DNA of 55,787 nucleotides, taken from NCBI GenBank assembly GCA_022826865.1, contig JAJDUC010000051.1:1-55787 (forward strand), given 5' to 3'. Of the stretch, positions 1 to 8,266 are shown piece by piece. The stretch's first letter is position 1. Every line of letters starts with the position of its first letter. Under the pieces are notes generated by a model. It was not told where the DNA came from, ran no database searches, and saw only the letters and a program-made list of their open reading frames with translations. Made by a program: the position numbers and the translations under genes. The stretch is from Anaerolineae bacterium. GTDB taxonomy: Bacteria > Chloroflexota > Anaerolineae > Aggregatilineales > Phototrophicaceae.

Positions 1-1284
1 GCCTTCCAGCGAGGTGTAGATCGGCGCCGGCGGGCGGACCACCTTGCCATCGCCGAGCTTCATCATCTCGAGCTGCGTGTCCAGGAAGGGATAGATCTCG
101 TTCAAGCCGGCATCGTCGTAATTGGATTGGCGGCTGAAGTCGGCGAATTGATGCCCCTTGACGTTGACCTGGCCCATGGCCTTCTGCGCTTCCGCGCCAG
201 TCGCCCATTTGATGTACTGCCAGGCCGCTTCCTGATTGGCCGATGTCGACGGCATGCCCAGAGACCAACCGCCCAGGCTGACCACTTGATCGCCGCCCGC
301 TGTCTGCGTCGGCAAGACCGCAGTCTCGAACTTGTCGACCACGGGCGACGGCGTGCCCGTGAGGTAGCCTTCGTTGTTCACCAGGTAGAAGTAGGGCGTC
401 CAATGATAGAACATGCCGATGTCGCCCTGGGAGAAGCGCGTGCCGGCGTCGAACCAGAGGTAGTTGATCGACTCCGGCGGCGAGGCGGCATAGAGCTTCA
501 GCCAGTCGCGCAGGGCGGCCACGTTCGATTCGCTGTTGATTGTCGGACTGAAGTCCCAGGGCGCCTCAGGGAACTGGGTAAACCAGCGCGTCCCGTAACT
601 GGCGGCGAGCTGCGTGTACATGTGCACAACTGGCACCGGCTGCGCGCCGATAACTGTCGTGCCGTACATGCTCGTGCCATCCAGATCCATGCCGTTGATC
701 TGATCGAGGATGCCGAAGTAATCTTCCCAGGTCCAATCGCCCGCGTCCGCCAGACTTGACGGCAGACGATCCAGCCCGGCCGCTTCAAACAGGTCCGTCC
801 GGTACATGATCCCCTGGGCGTAAGAGGCGATCGGCAAGGTCCAGACATGATTGCGCCAGGTGCTCAGCGAATACAGGCACTCCGGCAAGAAGTCATCAAT
901 GTGAGAGTCGGAATCCATGCCGATGAAATCATCAAGCGAGCGAATCCAGCCGTTATCGGCATATTGGCTGATCCACATCTGGTCGACGGCGATGACATCG
1001 GCGTCAGCGCTTTGCGTCAGGAAGGCGTTGACCAGGCGCGCCTGCAAGGCGGTATAACCGAGGGTCTCGATGTTGACGCCGATGCCGGTCGCTTCGGTGA
1101 ATTGGTCGGTCACGCTTCGCAGCGCCAGATCCCAAGGATCGCCGACGGTCAAGACATTAATCGTCTGGTCGGATTGGGCGGCGACGCGGGCCAGGTTGCC
1201 CAGCGGCGTCGCGCCCGCCAACGCTGCGCCCGCGGCCCCGCCCGCGCGCAGGAAATCACGCCGGCTCATGCTTTGCTTAGACAT
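1..1284 (-). CDS. Extracellular (sugar-type) solute-binding protein, Tat-exported, C-terminus cut by window edge
   Basis: The reading frame is open from an ATG at 1284 to the window edge: 428 codons with no stop. The N-terminus is a twin-arginine signal (SRRDFLRAGGAAGAALAG, residues 7-24), so the protein is probably exported folded by Tat. The mature part resembles family 1 extracellular solute-binding proteins of carbohydrate ABC importers, with a Trp- and Tyr-rich body, an N-terminal TINVLTVGDPWD strand and a late WQYIKWATG helix (SBP family features, known). Its permeases and ATPase must lie to the left of the window. It is transcribed away from the M29 gene on the same strand, 78 bp downstream of that gene's stop. 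The substrate cannot be told from sequence. Confidence 0.92.
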   Translation of the reverse strand, partial: MSKQSMSRRDFLRAGGAAGAALAGATPLGNLARVAAQSDQTINVLTVGDPWDLALRSVTDQFTEATGIGVNIETLGYTALQARLVNAFLTQSADADVIAVDQMWISQYADNGWIRSLDDFIGMDSDSHIDDFLPECLYSLSTWRNHVWTLPIASYAQGIMYRTDLFEAAGLDRLPSSLADAGDWTWEDYFGILDQINGMDLDGTSMYGTTVIGAQPVPVVHMYTQLAASYGTRWFTQFPEAPWDFSPTINSESNVAALRDWLKLYAASPPESINYLWFDAGTRFSQGDIGMFYHWTPYFYLVNNEGYLTGTPSPVVDKFETAVLPTQTAGGDQVVSLGGWSLGMPSTSANQEAAWQYIKWATGAEAQKAMGQVNVKGHQFADFSRQSNYDDAGLNEIYPFLDTQLEMMKLGDGKVVRPPAPIYTSLEG

Positions 1285-1362
1285 GCTCAACTCCTATAGC
1301 TTATTGAGTGGACAAGAATGGTACTTGCTCAAATTGCTCGATAGGCGCCTCCTCGCATGGCG

Positions 1363-2475
1363 TCAAATCAATAGTTTGCCGTCTTGCATGACCGGCTCGC
1401 CATCGACGTACACCGCGCCGCCCGCGCGCAAATCCTTGACCAGGTCCCAATGGATTGACGACTGATTCACGCCGCCACACTCTGGATAGGCGCGGCCAAG
1501 CGCCAGGTGAATCGTCCCGGCGATCTTTTCATCATAAAGTATATCCTGACAGAAAATTTTCACGCAGGGATTCATACCGAAGGCGAACTCTCCCAAGCGG
1601 CTGGCGCCGGCGTCTGTCGCCAGGACACGTCGCAAGAATTCGCCATTTCTGGCTGCGCTCGCTTTGACCAACTCGCCGGCCCGCCATTCCAATCGGATAT
1701 CTTGCGCCACCTGCCCGCGCAACACGCCGGGCAGCTCAAAATGAATGCGCCCTTCCACCGACGTCTCAACCGGCGCGGTATAAATCTCGCCATCGGGCAG
1801 GTTGATCTTGCCGTCGAAAACCTCCCAAGTGCGCCCGGCGACCGAAAAACTCAGGTCGGTCTCTTCGCCGGCAACAATCCGCACTTGCCGCGAGCCCCGC
1901 AGGCGATCGGCCTGCTCGCGCCAGCGCCGCCCGCAGCGTTCATAATCCAGCAAACAAGCGGCGAAGAACATCGTTTCCAGCGTCTCGAGGTCGGTTCCGG
2001 CCCGCGCCGCCAAAGCCGCAGTCGGCACGGGCACAAGGCACCAGCGCGTCTTCGCCCAACGCAGCGCCGATATCTCGCCCTGCGCGCGCTGATTGGCCGC
2101 CAGCGCCGACGCCGGAATCCCGCTCATCAGGCGCGGATCCCCCGCCCCGCGCAATCCAAAATAGACATCGGCCCATTCCATGCCGTAGGCTTCGATTTCC
2201 GGCGTCCAATTCTGCTGCGCGGCATCGCCATGCTGCAGCAGGGCGCGCCGCATCGCCTCCGATGTGAACTGGACCTGCGGGTAGGCGCCGGCTTTCGCGC
2301 AAGCCTCGTAGAGGGCCTGCGCCATCGGAAGCGTCTCCATTTCGATCATGGCGATCATGACGCGCTCGCCGGGCTGCACGGCGGTCGAATAGCGCGCGAG
2401 GACCTCGGCCACCTCGCGCCAGCGCGGGTCCATCGTGTCAGCAGCCGGTGGCTGGGGTTTGGAGAGGGATGACAT
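1363..2475 (-). CDS. M29-family aminopeptidase (AmpS/PepS/AmpT type)
   Basis: A 370-residue metallo-aminopeptidase of the thermophilic M29 family, which removes N-terminal residues from peptides in the cytoplasm using two metal ions. The C-terminal half carries the family pattern: NLPDGEIYTAPVETS around residue 225, then GEFAFGMNP, DEKIAGTIHLALG, and SSIHWDLVKDLR near the end. These include the Glu, His and Asp residues that act as metal ligands in characterised M29 enzymes. Length is slightly below the usual 400-410, with a short N-terminal domain. The ATG at 2475 is the first in frame. Monocistronic or followed by the binding-protein gene after 78 bp; a peptide-nutrient role is only inference. 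Confidence 0.93.
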   Translation of the reverse strand: MSSLSKPQPPAADTMDPRWREVAEVLARYSTAVQPGERVMIAMIEMETLPMAQALYEACAKAGAYPQVQFTSEAMRRALLQHGDAAQQNWTPEIEAYGMEWADVYFGLRGAGDPRLMSGIPASALAANQRAQGEISALRWAKTRWCLVPVPTAALAARAGTDLETLETMFFAACLLDYERCGRRWREQADRLRGSRQVRIVAGEETDLSFSVAGRTWEVFDGKINLPDGEIYTAPVETSVEGRIHFELPGVLRGQVAQDIRLEWRAGELVKASAARNGEFLRRVLATDAGASRLGEFAFGMNPCVKIFCQDILYDEKIAGTIHLALGRAYPECGGVNQSSIHWDLVKDLRAGGAVYVDGEPVMQDGKLLI

Positions 2476-2555
2476 GCCGGGAGTATAGCATGGGGGCTGG
2501 GGATGGGGCGAAACGGAGAACCTAAAGAGAGAATAGCAATCTACAACTGAAAGCT

Positions 2556-3386
2556 CTACCGCTCTCCTGCAACACTTGCGAGAGCTAGTTTCAGAACTTG
2601 AAAGCAGAGGCTAGCTGTATGCTCGTCAGGTGTGAAGCCAGAACTCACTTGTTGATAAGGGTGGATGTAGTTTCTAAAGGAGCGCAGTCCATGACTAAAC
2701 TCTTTCACGTCCGGTTCAAGAATACCGATATCGCTAGCAACATTAATCAACTCCGATAATGTCCACTCGGGAAACTTCTTGACTTTTCCTTGCGGGTTTT
2801 TAGGGCTCGATCCAGACCGATTGAACTGTTCAGGATTGTCGTTTGCTGCACCGAGAAGTACAGCTTCCAGAACACTTCCGCACAGGACGATTGTCGACAA
2901 GTTTGCTCTTGCATCGGTAACGACTTCAACCTCTCGCATCCTTTCTTCAATGATTCTAAGCACTGCGGATTCAACCGGAAGCTTTTGCAAACTTGGTAGA
3001 GTTATTTGCTTTTCGAGAAACTGATCGGCGGTGACAGGTCCTTTAGACTTGGCTATGCCCGATAGCCTCTTGACAATTTGGCGACACCTCTGAACAATGG
3101 ACGCTTTAAGATCAAGACCTTGGGTTTCGCAAATCGCTTCATACCTATCAAGAAGTTCACTCAAGACGCGCGCTACTACTTCATCAGGGTCCTGCTCCCA
3201 AAAAGCGCACAGTCTCCTTGCTTTGGATTCTCCATTTTTGCGATATTTTTTCTCCCCGTAGATCTCGATGCCATGACTTCTAAAGAATTCCTCAAATGTG
3301 GAATTGTAAAAATCAAGCACGAAACCACCACTCATGTCCAAAACATCCTCAAAGTAAACCTTTTCTGCCGAAGTAAGACTACTCAT
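2556..3386 (-). CDS. HEPN-like protein, possible abortive-infection/defence factor
   Basis: A 276-residue protein I do not recognise by name. The N-terminal part (about 1-120) has a pattern seen in AbiJ-like N-terminal domains: GGFVLDFYNSTFEEFF, then K..Y..G.SKARRL..FWE. The C-terminal part (about 150-276) is helical and ends in LRSFRNYIHP, with R235-x6-H242 and R238-N239, resembling the catalytic motif of HEPN RNases and of DUF4145-type proteins. The gene is visibly more A/T-rich than metG next to it, suggesting acquisition. The start ATG at 3386 has GGAG five bases upstream. A defence or RNase role is inference from family resemblance; no antitoxin-like partner is adjacent. Confidence 0.8.
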   Translation of the reverse strand: MSSLTSAEKVYFEDVLDMSGGFVLDFYNSTFEEFFRSHGIEIYGEKKYRKNGESKARRLCAFWEQDPDEVVARVLSELLDRYEAICETQGLDLKASIVQRCRQIVKRLSGIAKSKGPVTADQFLEKQITLPSLQKLPVESAVLRIIEERMREVEVVTDARANLSTIVLCGSVLEAVLLGAANDNPEQFNRSGSSPKNPQGKVKKFPEWTLSELINVASDIGILEPDVKEFSHGLRSFRNYIHPYQQVSSGFTPDEHTASLCFQVLKLALASVAGER

Positions 3387-3459
3387 CGTTTCTCCGCGAA
3401 GTTAACGATTGATACTAATATTGCTAAATCTACCAACAAATATTGTATATTCGCCATTA

Positions 3460-3471
3460 CGACAATTGTCG
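3460..3471. promoter_or_regulatory. 12-bp perfect palindrome upstream of the HEPN-like gene (candidate operator)
   Basis: CGACAATTGTCG is a perfect 12-bp palindrome, 74 bp upstream of the HEPN-like start. It lies in an A/T-rich stretch that also carries -10-like hexamers (TACAAT, TAGTAT on the minus strand). It could bind a dimeric regulator. Chance occurrence cannot be excluded. Confidence 0.3.
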
Positions 3472-3522
3472 GGATGATGTAGCCAGGTGACTCACCGAGT
3501 CGCCCCTGCATCGCGTTTGCGG

Positions 3523-5334
3523 CTAGCTGATCTCGCCCTCAACCCGCTCGCGGCCCAGATACTGACGCTCTTGCTCGACGATCTCCGGATCCAACTTCAC
3601 AAACAGCGGCGACGGCGCCCGCAGCTTCTGGCCCGGCCGCAGTGCGCTGGCTCGCCATTGCCCAATTGCGCCGCTGCCGTCATAAACCAGGCCCAGGTGA
3701 TCGCGCGTCTCCTCACTGTATTTCTCAATCCGCAATTCCCCGAAAAGCTGCCCCTCATAGCCCAGCATCTCATGAACCTGCTGCGAGCTGAAAGGCGTGA
3801 AGGGCGCGAAGAGGACCGTCAAGTTGTCGATGCAGCGCAGCGCAGTGTAGACAGAGCGCGCCGCATCGGCCCGATCGACCGACAGCCTCTTCCAGGGCTC
3901 GCGCTCATTCAGCCAGCCGTTGACCGCCCGCGCCAAGCCCAAGGTCTCTTCCAGCGCCTCCTTCAATTGCACCGCGTCCAGCAGCGCGCCCACTTTCTCA
4001 AAGCCCGCTTCCGTCTCCGCGATGATCGCTTCGTCTTCGGGCGCCAACTTGTCGTAGGCGGGCACGGCGCCGTCCATGCGCTTCCAGGCAAAACCGAGCA
4101 TGCGATTGACCAGATTGCCCCAGGCCGCCAGCAATTCGTTGTTGACCCGGGCCAGAAAACCCTCCCAGGAGAAGTCGCTGTCCTGCCGCTCCGGGAAGGT
4201 CCGCGCCACATAAAAGCGCACGGCATCGGCCTGATAGCGCTCCAGCAAGTCGGGCAGCCAGACCGCCCAATTGCGCGAGGTCGAGAATTTCTGCCCCTCG
4301 ATATTCATGAATTCATTCGCCGGCACATCGTAAGGCAGCTGCAGCGGCGCATCGCCGTAAGCGGATTCGCCGTCGTTATAGATGCCGTCGATGCCCAGCA
4401 ACTCCGCTTGCCAGATGATAGTGTGGAAAGGGATGTTGTCCTTGCCGATGAAGTTGTAGATCTTGGCTTCGGGGTTGTACCACCACTTCTTCCAGGCCTC
4501 AGGTTGGCCGATGTTCTTCGCCCATTCAATGCTGGCGGTGAAATAACCCATGACCGCGTCAAACCAGACGTAGAGCCGTTTGTCCTCCCAGCCGTCCAGC
4601 GGCACGCGCACGCCCCAATCGATGTCGCGCGTGATGGGGCGCCCGCGCAAGCCGTCCTCGACAAAATTCTGGCTGAAACGGCTGACATTCGGCCGCCAAT
4701 GATGCTCGCGCTCCGCCAGGTATTCGAGAATCTGATCTGTGAATTTAGCCAAATCGAGGAAATAATGCTCCGACTCGCGCCGCACGAGCTTGTCATCCGG
4801 ATTGTTGCGGCTGTGCGGGTCGATGAGCTGGATGGCATCCATCAGATTGCCGCAGTTGTCGCATTGATCGCCGCGGGCATGGGGATACTTGCAAATGTAG
4901 CAGGTGCCCTCCACATAGCGGTCGGGCAAGAAGCGCTTCTCGCTTTCGCTATAAAGCAAGGTCTGCTTTTCCTTATAAAGGTAACCGCGATCGAGCAGCG
5001 TCGTGAAGATATCCTGGGCCACACGATGGTGATTTTCGGTATCGGTATGCGTGAACAAATCATAGCTAACGCCGATCTTCTGCTGCGTCTTGAGAAAACG
5101 CTCGTGATAATGCTCGAAGACCTCAAGCGACGTAACGCCGCGTTTGTCCGCCTCAACCGTGATTGGCGTTCCATGGCTGTCCGATCCGCTGACCATCAAG
5201 ACATGATTGCCCCGCAAGCGATGATAGCGCGCGAAGATATCGGCCGGCAGATATGCGCCCGCCAGATGGCCGATATGCAAGTCGCCATTGGCATATGGCC
5301 AGGCCACCGATACATGGATATATTCTATGGGCAT
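3523..5334 (-). CDS. metG: Methionine--tRNA ligase
   Basis: Class I methionyl-tRNA synthetase of 603 residues, charging tRNA-Met in the cytoplasm. The HIGH motif is at residues 20-23 within PYANGDLHIGHLAG. The connective-peptide zinc knuckle is CYICKYPH...CDNC near residues 144-160. The KMSKS loop is the variant KFSTS at 349-353. The C-terminus is an anticodon-binding helical bundle; there is no appended EMAP-like tRNA-binding domain, so length is normal for the short form. GGGAG sits 8 nt before the ATG at 5334. Transcription appears to start about 180 bp upstream and to be controlled by a leader-peptide attenuator described separately. Confidence 0.98.
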   Translation of the reverse strand: MPIEYIHVSVAWPYANGDLHIGHLAGAYLPADIFARYHRLRGNHVLMVSGSDSHGTPITVEADKRGVTSLEVFEHYHERFLKTQQKIGVSYDLFTHTDTENHHRVAQDIFTTLLDRGYLYKEKQTLLYSESEKRFLPDRYVEGTCYICKYPHARGDQCDNCGNLMDAIQLIDPHSRNNPDDKLVRRESEHYFLDLAKFTDQILEYLAEREHHWRPNVSRFSQNFVEDGLRGRPITRDIDWGVRVPLDGWEDKRLYVWFDAVMGYFTASIEWAKNIGQPEAWKKWWYNPEAKIYNFIGKDNIPFHTIIWQAELLGIDGIYNDGESAYGDAPLQLPYDVPANEFMNIEGQKFSTSRNWAVWLPDLLERYQADAVRFYVARTFPERQDSDFSWEGFLARVNNELLAAWGNLVNRMLGFAWKRMDGAVPAYDKLAPEDEAIIAETEAGFEKVGALLDAVQLKEALEETLGLARAVNGWLNEREPWKRLSVDRADAARSVYTALRCIDNLTVLFAPFTPFSSQQVHEMLGYEGQLFGELRIEKYSEETRDHLGLVYDGSGAIGQWRASALRPGQKLRAPSPLFVKLDPEIVEQERQYLGRERVEGEIS

Positions 5335-5384
5335 ATTTGGATCTCCCAGCTTTTAGATCTTATTCCGACCAGCGCCCAATGCAA

Positions 5385-5413
5385 CAAAAAACCGCCTGTC
5401 GCTGACAGACGGT
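5385..5413 (-). terminator. Rho-independent terminator in the metG leader (attenuator stem 3:4)
   Basis: Reading the minus strand, ACCGTCTGTC-AGC-GACAGGCGGT forms a 10-bp stem (one G-U pair) with a 3-nt loop, immediately followed by a run of T residues. It lies 50 bp upstream of the metG start and downstream of the likely metG promoter, so it can act only as a conditional terminator for metG. Confidence 0.85.
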
Positions 5414-5436
5414 GTTGAGCTTCAAAGTCGAGTTGG

Positions 5437-5517
5437 CTAGGCAGGCCACAACGACCGTCTATCACAATCGACGGCGGGCATCGGCATAGCCATATCGGCT
5501 TTCAGATACGCGTTCAT
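5437..5517 (-). CDS. metG leader peptide, 26 residues, Met-rich
   Basis: Short ORF from ATG at 5517 to TAG at 5437-5439, reading MNAYLKADMAMPMP then AVDCDRRSLWPA. Four of 26 residues are Met, three of them in a Met-x-Met-x-Met cluster (codons 9, 11, 13). No Shine-Dalgarno is visible, but a -10-like TACACT ends six bases before the ATG, so the transcript would begin at or next to the A of ATG and be leaderless. Its probable job is sensing charged Met-tRNA by ribosome position, not making a functional peptide. A longer overlapping frame on the same strand (5462-5677) has no such features. Confidence 0.65.
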   Translation of the reverse strand: MNAYLKADMAMPMPAVDCDRRSLWPA

Positions 5518-5523
5518 GCGCGC

Positions 5524-5553
5524 AGTGTAACACGGGAGGCGCTGCGCCGTCAA
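5524..5553 (-). promoter_or_regulatory. Sigma70-type promoter of the metG leader
   Basis: On the minus strand, -35 TTGACG (5548-5553), 18-bp spacer and -10 TACACT (5524-5529). The leader-peptide ATG begins seven bases after the -10, so the predicted start of transcription coincides with the start codon. Confidence 0.65.
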
Positions 5554-5611
5554 GCTGCCGGCGGCGCCATCGCGCGCCAAGCGTCCGCTGGCGACCAAAC
5601 CTCAACTCAAC

Positions 5612-5617
5612 TATAAT
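5612..5617 (+). promoter_or_regulatory. -10 box (TATAAT), probable promoter of the TPR membrane protein
   Basis: A perfect TATAAT on the plus strand, 78 bp upstream of the TTG at 5695. The hexamer 17 bp upstream (TGGCGA) is a poor -35. A second -10-like TACAAT lies at 5630-5635. Confidence 0.4.
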
Positions 5618-5694
5618 ACGCGCCGCATTTACAATAGGGCGAGACCCGGGCCGTTCCGCACCTGCGGCGGACGGCAAATCTTAAAGCGAAGCCT

Positions 5695-6792
5695 TTGTTA
5701 AAACGACAGCCAAGTCCCACGATCAATCCCCTTCAGCCTCCGAAAGAGCGGCGGGGCTTCACCTGCCTGGTCTGGCTCGTCATCTTGACGATCGGCCTCT
5801 TTTCGTCCTCTCTTGTTGTCATCGGCGGCGCCTATGTCGGCTGGACATCGGGCGTGGCGACGGCCGGGGCGAATGACGCCGCCACCGCTAGGGCGGCCGT
5901 GCAGCGCCAATGCGAACTCATCCCGGGCAATCTGGAAGAGGGCAGCTTCGATTTAGCAGTGAGGAGATTGCGAGACCTCCAGCTTCAGACCCCGGCGCCC
6001 GCATGCCTGCACGCGCTCTTGCCGCTGGCGACAGCCTTGGCGCCAACATCCGCCGCAAGGGAAGAGGCGCTTCGACCGTCGCCCACCGCCCTGCCCACCC
6101 GGTCCGCGCCCGCCGCCGAACCGGCATGGACCGCGACCGACGCCGGTGGCGGCTTCACATACGATCTTGATGCCCTATTGGCGGAGGCGCAAAATGATTT
6201 AAATGCCGGAGATTACGCCGCCGCGATCGATACGCTTGATGCCATCATCAGCATTGATGAAGACTATCAAAGCGAGTTGGTTCGCCGCCTCTTTCTGGGC
6301 GCGCTCAAGTCCCAGGCGCAAGCCCTCTTCCGCAGCGGCAGGCTGTCGGAGGCAATCGTGCTGACCGGGCGCGCTGAAACGCTGGGCGACATCGAAAGCC
6401 TGCAATACGAGCGCTTCATCGCCCTGCTATATCTGGACGCGCAGCGCCTCAAAGTCACCAACCCGGCCGAAGCCGTACGCCTTTTCAACCGCATTATCTA
6501 CGAGCAGGGTTTGGCCAACTACATGAATGGCGATGTGATCGCTGAAATGCAAGAAGCGCTGCGAAACTACGGCGACGCCTTCAATTACCAAGGCGAGCCC
6601 TGCCAAGCGCGCGCCCAATACGAGGCGGCGCTCAATCTCCATCCCTCTTACAGTCGCGTCAGCCGGGCCGAGTTAAACAGCAAATTGCAAGAGGCGGCGC
6701 AAGCCTGCCCCGACCAGCCGCAATTGCCCGCAACCAGTAATGAACACCTGGACGCCACCACACGCGCCCCCATTGGCGAGCGCTCGCCATAG
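5695..6792 (+). CDS. Membrane-anchored TPR-like protein, function unknown
   Basis: A 365-residue protein beginning at TTG (no ATG lies upstream of the membrane segment). One transmembrane helix (about 23-45, CLVWLVILTIGLFSSSLVVIGG) anchors a soluble C-terminal part. A low-complexity Pro/Ala/Thr linker (about 115-150) is followed by helical repeats from 155 onward (AQNDLNAGDYAAAIDTLDAI; ALFRSGRLSEAIVLTGRAE; ARAQYEAALNLHPSY) typical of tetratricopeptide repeats, which bind partner proteins. It is divergent from metG. No catalytic motif is visible. The topology suggests an extracytoplasmic scaffold, which is inference. Confidence 0.85.
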   Translation: MLKRQPSPTINPLQPPKERRGFTCLVWLVILTIGLFSSSLVVIGGAYVGWTSGVATAGANDAATARAAVQRQCELIPGNLEEGSFDLAVRRLRDLQLQTPAPACLHALLPLATALAPTSAAREEALRPSPTALPTRSAPAAEPAWTATDAGGGFTYDLDALLAEAQNDLNAGDYAAAIDTLDAIISIDEDYQSELVRRLFLGALKSQAQALFRSGRLSEAIVLTGRAETLGDIESLQYERFIALLYLDAQRLKVTNPAEAVRLFNRIIYEQGLANYMNGDVIAEMQEALRNYGDAFNYQGEPCQARAQYEAALNLHPSYSRVSRAELNSKLQEAAQACPDQPQLPATSNEHLDATTRAPIGERSP

Positions 6793-6809
6793 CCGCCAGC
6801 CAATCCCGG

Positions 6810-6829
6810 CTGTAAACTATAATTTACAG
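6810..6829. repeat. Perfect inverted repeat CTGTAAA-N6-TTTACAG
   Basis: Seven-base arms with a six-base centre (CTATAA), 17 bp after the stop of the TPR gene. It could be a weak terminator or an operator, since a TATAAT overlaps the centre and right arm. The rest of 6793-7052 shows no gene. Confidence 0.35.
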
Positions 6830-7052
6830 TTCTTCGTTACTTCCTACGAAATCCAGTCAATACCTCAGCAGCCTGCACTAGAATCCTCAGGCACAGGGCG
6901 AGGTGCGCATCGCCGCCGGGCTTGGAACTGGCGCAGACAGCCGAGCTACATTACCTATTGATCATCAAGCCTTGTCAAAATCGGGCGCCCATTGCGTATC
7001 CCCCCTTCGCAACAGGCGCCCTCCATTTTGTGTTTCGCCGAGCCAGATACGA

Positions 7053-8216
7053 CTACGCGCCCCAACGCTCGATGATCGTCGCGGTCGCCATGCCGCCGCC
7101 ACAGCACATTGTTTGCAGGCCATAGCGCCCGCCGGTTGTTTCCAAGGCGTTGATCAAAGCCGTCATCAGCCGCGCGCCCGAGCCGCCAAGCGGATGTCCT
7201 AGCGCGATCGCGCCGCCATGGATATTGACCTTGTCCAGGTCGCCGCCCGTGTCCCGCTCCCAAATCCGCGGGACTGAAGCGAATGCCTCATTCACCTCGA
7301 AGACGTCAATATCGTCCATGCCCAGTCCCGCGCGTCCCAGCGCTTTCTGCGTCGCCGCAATCGGGCCGGTCAACATCAGGTGCGGGTCGCTGCCGACCGA
7401 TACCATGGCAATGAGACGCGCGCGCGGCGCCAAACCGAGCTGCCGCGCCCGATCCGCCGTCGTCACCAACAAGGCCGCCGCGCCATCGCTGATCTGGCTG
7501 CTATTGCCGGCGGTGGTGACGCCGCCAGGACTGAACACCGGGGCCAAAGCCGCCATCTTCTCGCGCGTGGTCGCTGGTCGAATGCCTTGATCGCGGTCGA
7601 CCCAAATCAGCGCGCCCTCTTCATCCAGGCCTTGAAGCGGCGCGATCTCCCGCCGCAAGATGCCGGCCTCGGTCGCGCGCCTGGCGCGCCTGTGGCTCTC
7701 CAGGCCGAGCGCGTCCATCGCCTCGCGCGTGATGTCCCACTTCGCCGCGATCTCGTCCGAGGCGATGCCTTGCGGGATCATGTTATAGGCTTCCATGATC
7801 TCATCGGTGAATGGCGACGCGCCTCCTGCGCCCAGGCTTGAGCCCATCGGCACGCGCGTCATGCTCTCCACGCCCCCGGCGATGACGACATCCGCCTGCC
7901 CCGATGCCGCCAAGGCCGCCGCCAAGTGGATGGATTGCTGGCTGCTGCCGCACTGAAAGTCGACCGTTGTCCCCGGCACTGTTATCGGCAAACCGGCGTC
8001 AAGCGCAATGTTGCGGGCGACATTCATCGTCTGCTCCGCGACCTGGCTGACGCAGCCGAAGATCACGTGATCAACGACGTTTGCGTTCAGCGCCGTTCGC
8101 TCCAACAGCGCCCGAAGAACATGCGCCCCCAGCTTGACCGGATGCTGCTCGCGCAGCCAGCCCCCGCGCTTGCCCAAGGGCGTGCGGATGGCGTCAATGA
8201 CGACGATTTCGACCAT
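7053..8216 (-). CDS. Thiolase (acetyl-CoA acetyltransferase family)
   Basis: A 387-residue thiolase that either condenses two acyl-CoAs or cleaves 3-ketoacyl-CoA. The nucleophile is Cys89 in DFQCGSSQQ. The catalytic His is His341 in GGAIALGHPLGGSG and the second Cys is Cys372 in MCCGGGMATA; all are present, so it should be active. Full length for the family. Start ATG at 8216. No other beta-oxidation gene is adjacent, so degradative versus biosynthetic use cannot be decided. The membrane glycosyltransferase upstream on the same strand ends 50 bp away. Confidence 0.95.
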   Translation of the reverse strand: MVEIVVIDAIRTPLGKRGGWLREQHPVKLGAHVLRALLERTALNANVVDHVIFGCVSQVAEQTMNVARNIALDAGLPITVPGTTVDFQCGSSQQSIHLAAALAASGQADVVIAGGVESMTRVPMGSSLGAGGASPFTDEIMEAYNMIPQGIASDEIAAKWDITREAMDALGLESHRRARRATEAGILRREIAPLQGLDEEGALIWVDRDQGIRPATTREKMAALAPVFSPGGVTTAGNSSQISDGAAALLVTTADRARQLGLAPRARLIAMVSVGSDPHLMLTGPIAATQKALGRAGLGMDDIDVFEVNEAFASVPRIWERDTGGDLDKVNIHGGAIALGHPLGGSGARLMTALINALETTGGRYGLQTMCCGGGMATATIIERWGA

Positions 8217-8266
8217 GAGTCCAGGCTCCCGGAATTATTTGACCAACATGGGCTGCGCTCAAGGAC

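Larger units (their letters stand above)
5385..5517 (-). promoter_or_regulatory. Ribosome-mediated transcription attenuator controlling metG
   Basis: Four segments can pair alternatively. Segment 1 is GCCGTC (5470-5475). Segment 2 is AGACGGTCGTTG (5449-5460). Segment 3 is CAACACCGTCT (5407-5417). Segment 4 is GACAGGCGGT (5391-5400). 1:2 gives 6 bp. 2:3 gives 11 bp with one bulged C (antiterminator). 3:4 is the terminator. Segment 1 lies inside a Met-rich leader peptide just after its three clustered Met codons, and the leader stop codon falls just after segment 2. This is the geometry of trp/his-type attenuation: stalling at Met codons would free 2 to pair with 3 and allow metG transcription. 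The structures are seen in sequence; the mechanism is inferred. Confidence 0.75.

Noticed and set aside
127..759. Plus-strand ORF at the left edge
   Set aside because: Antisense of the Tat-exported binding protein, which is open across the same stretch.
3487..5418. Long plus-strand ORF opposite metG
   Set aside because: Antisense shadow of a high-G+C gene; no domain and metG is certain.
5335..5520. T-box leader upstream of metG
   Set aside because: No T-box consensus (AGGGTGGNACCGCG-like) or specifier stem; the leader-peptide model fits better.
5462..5677. 71-codon minus-strand ORF overlapping the metG leader
   Set aside because: Arg-rich shadow-like translation, spans the promoter, and the Met-rich leader is in another frame.
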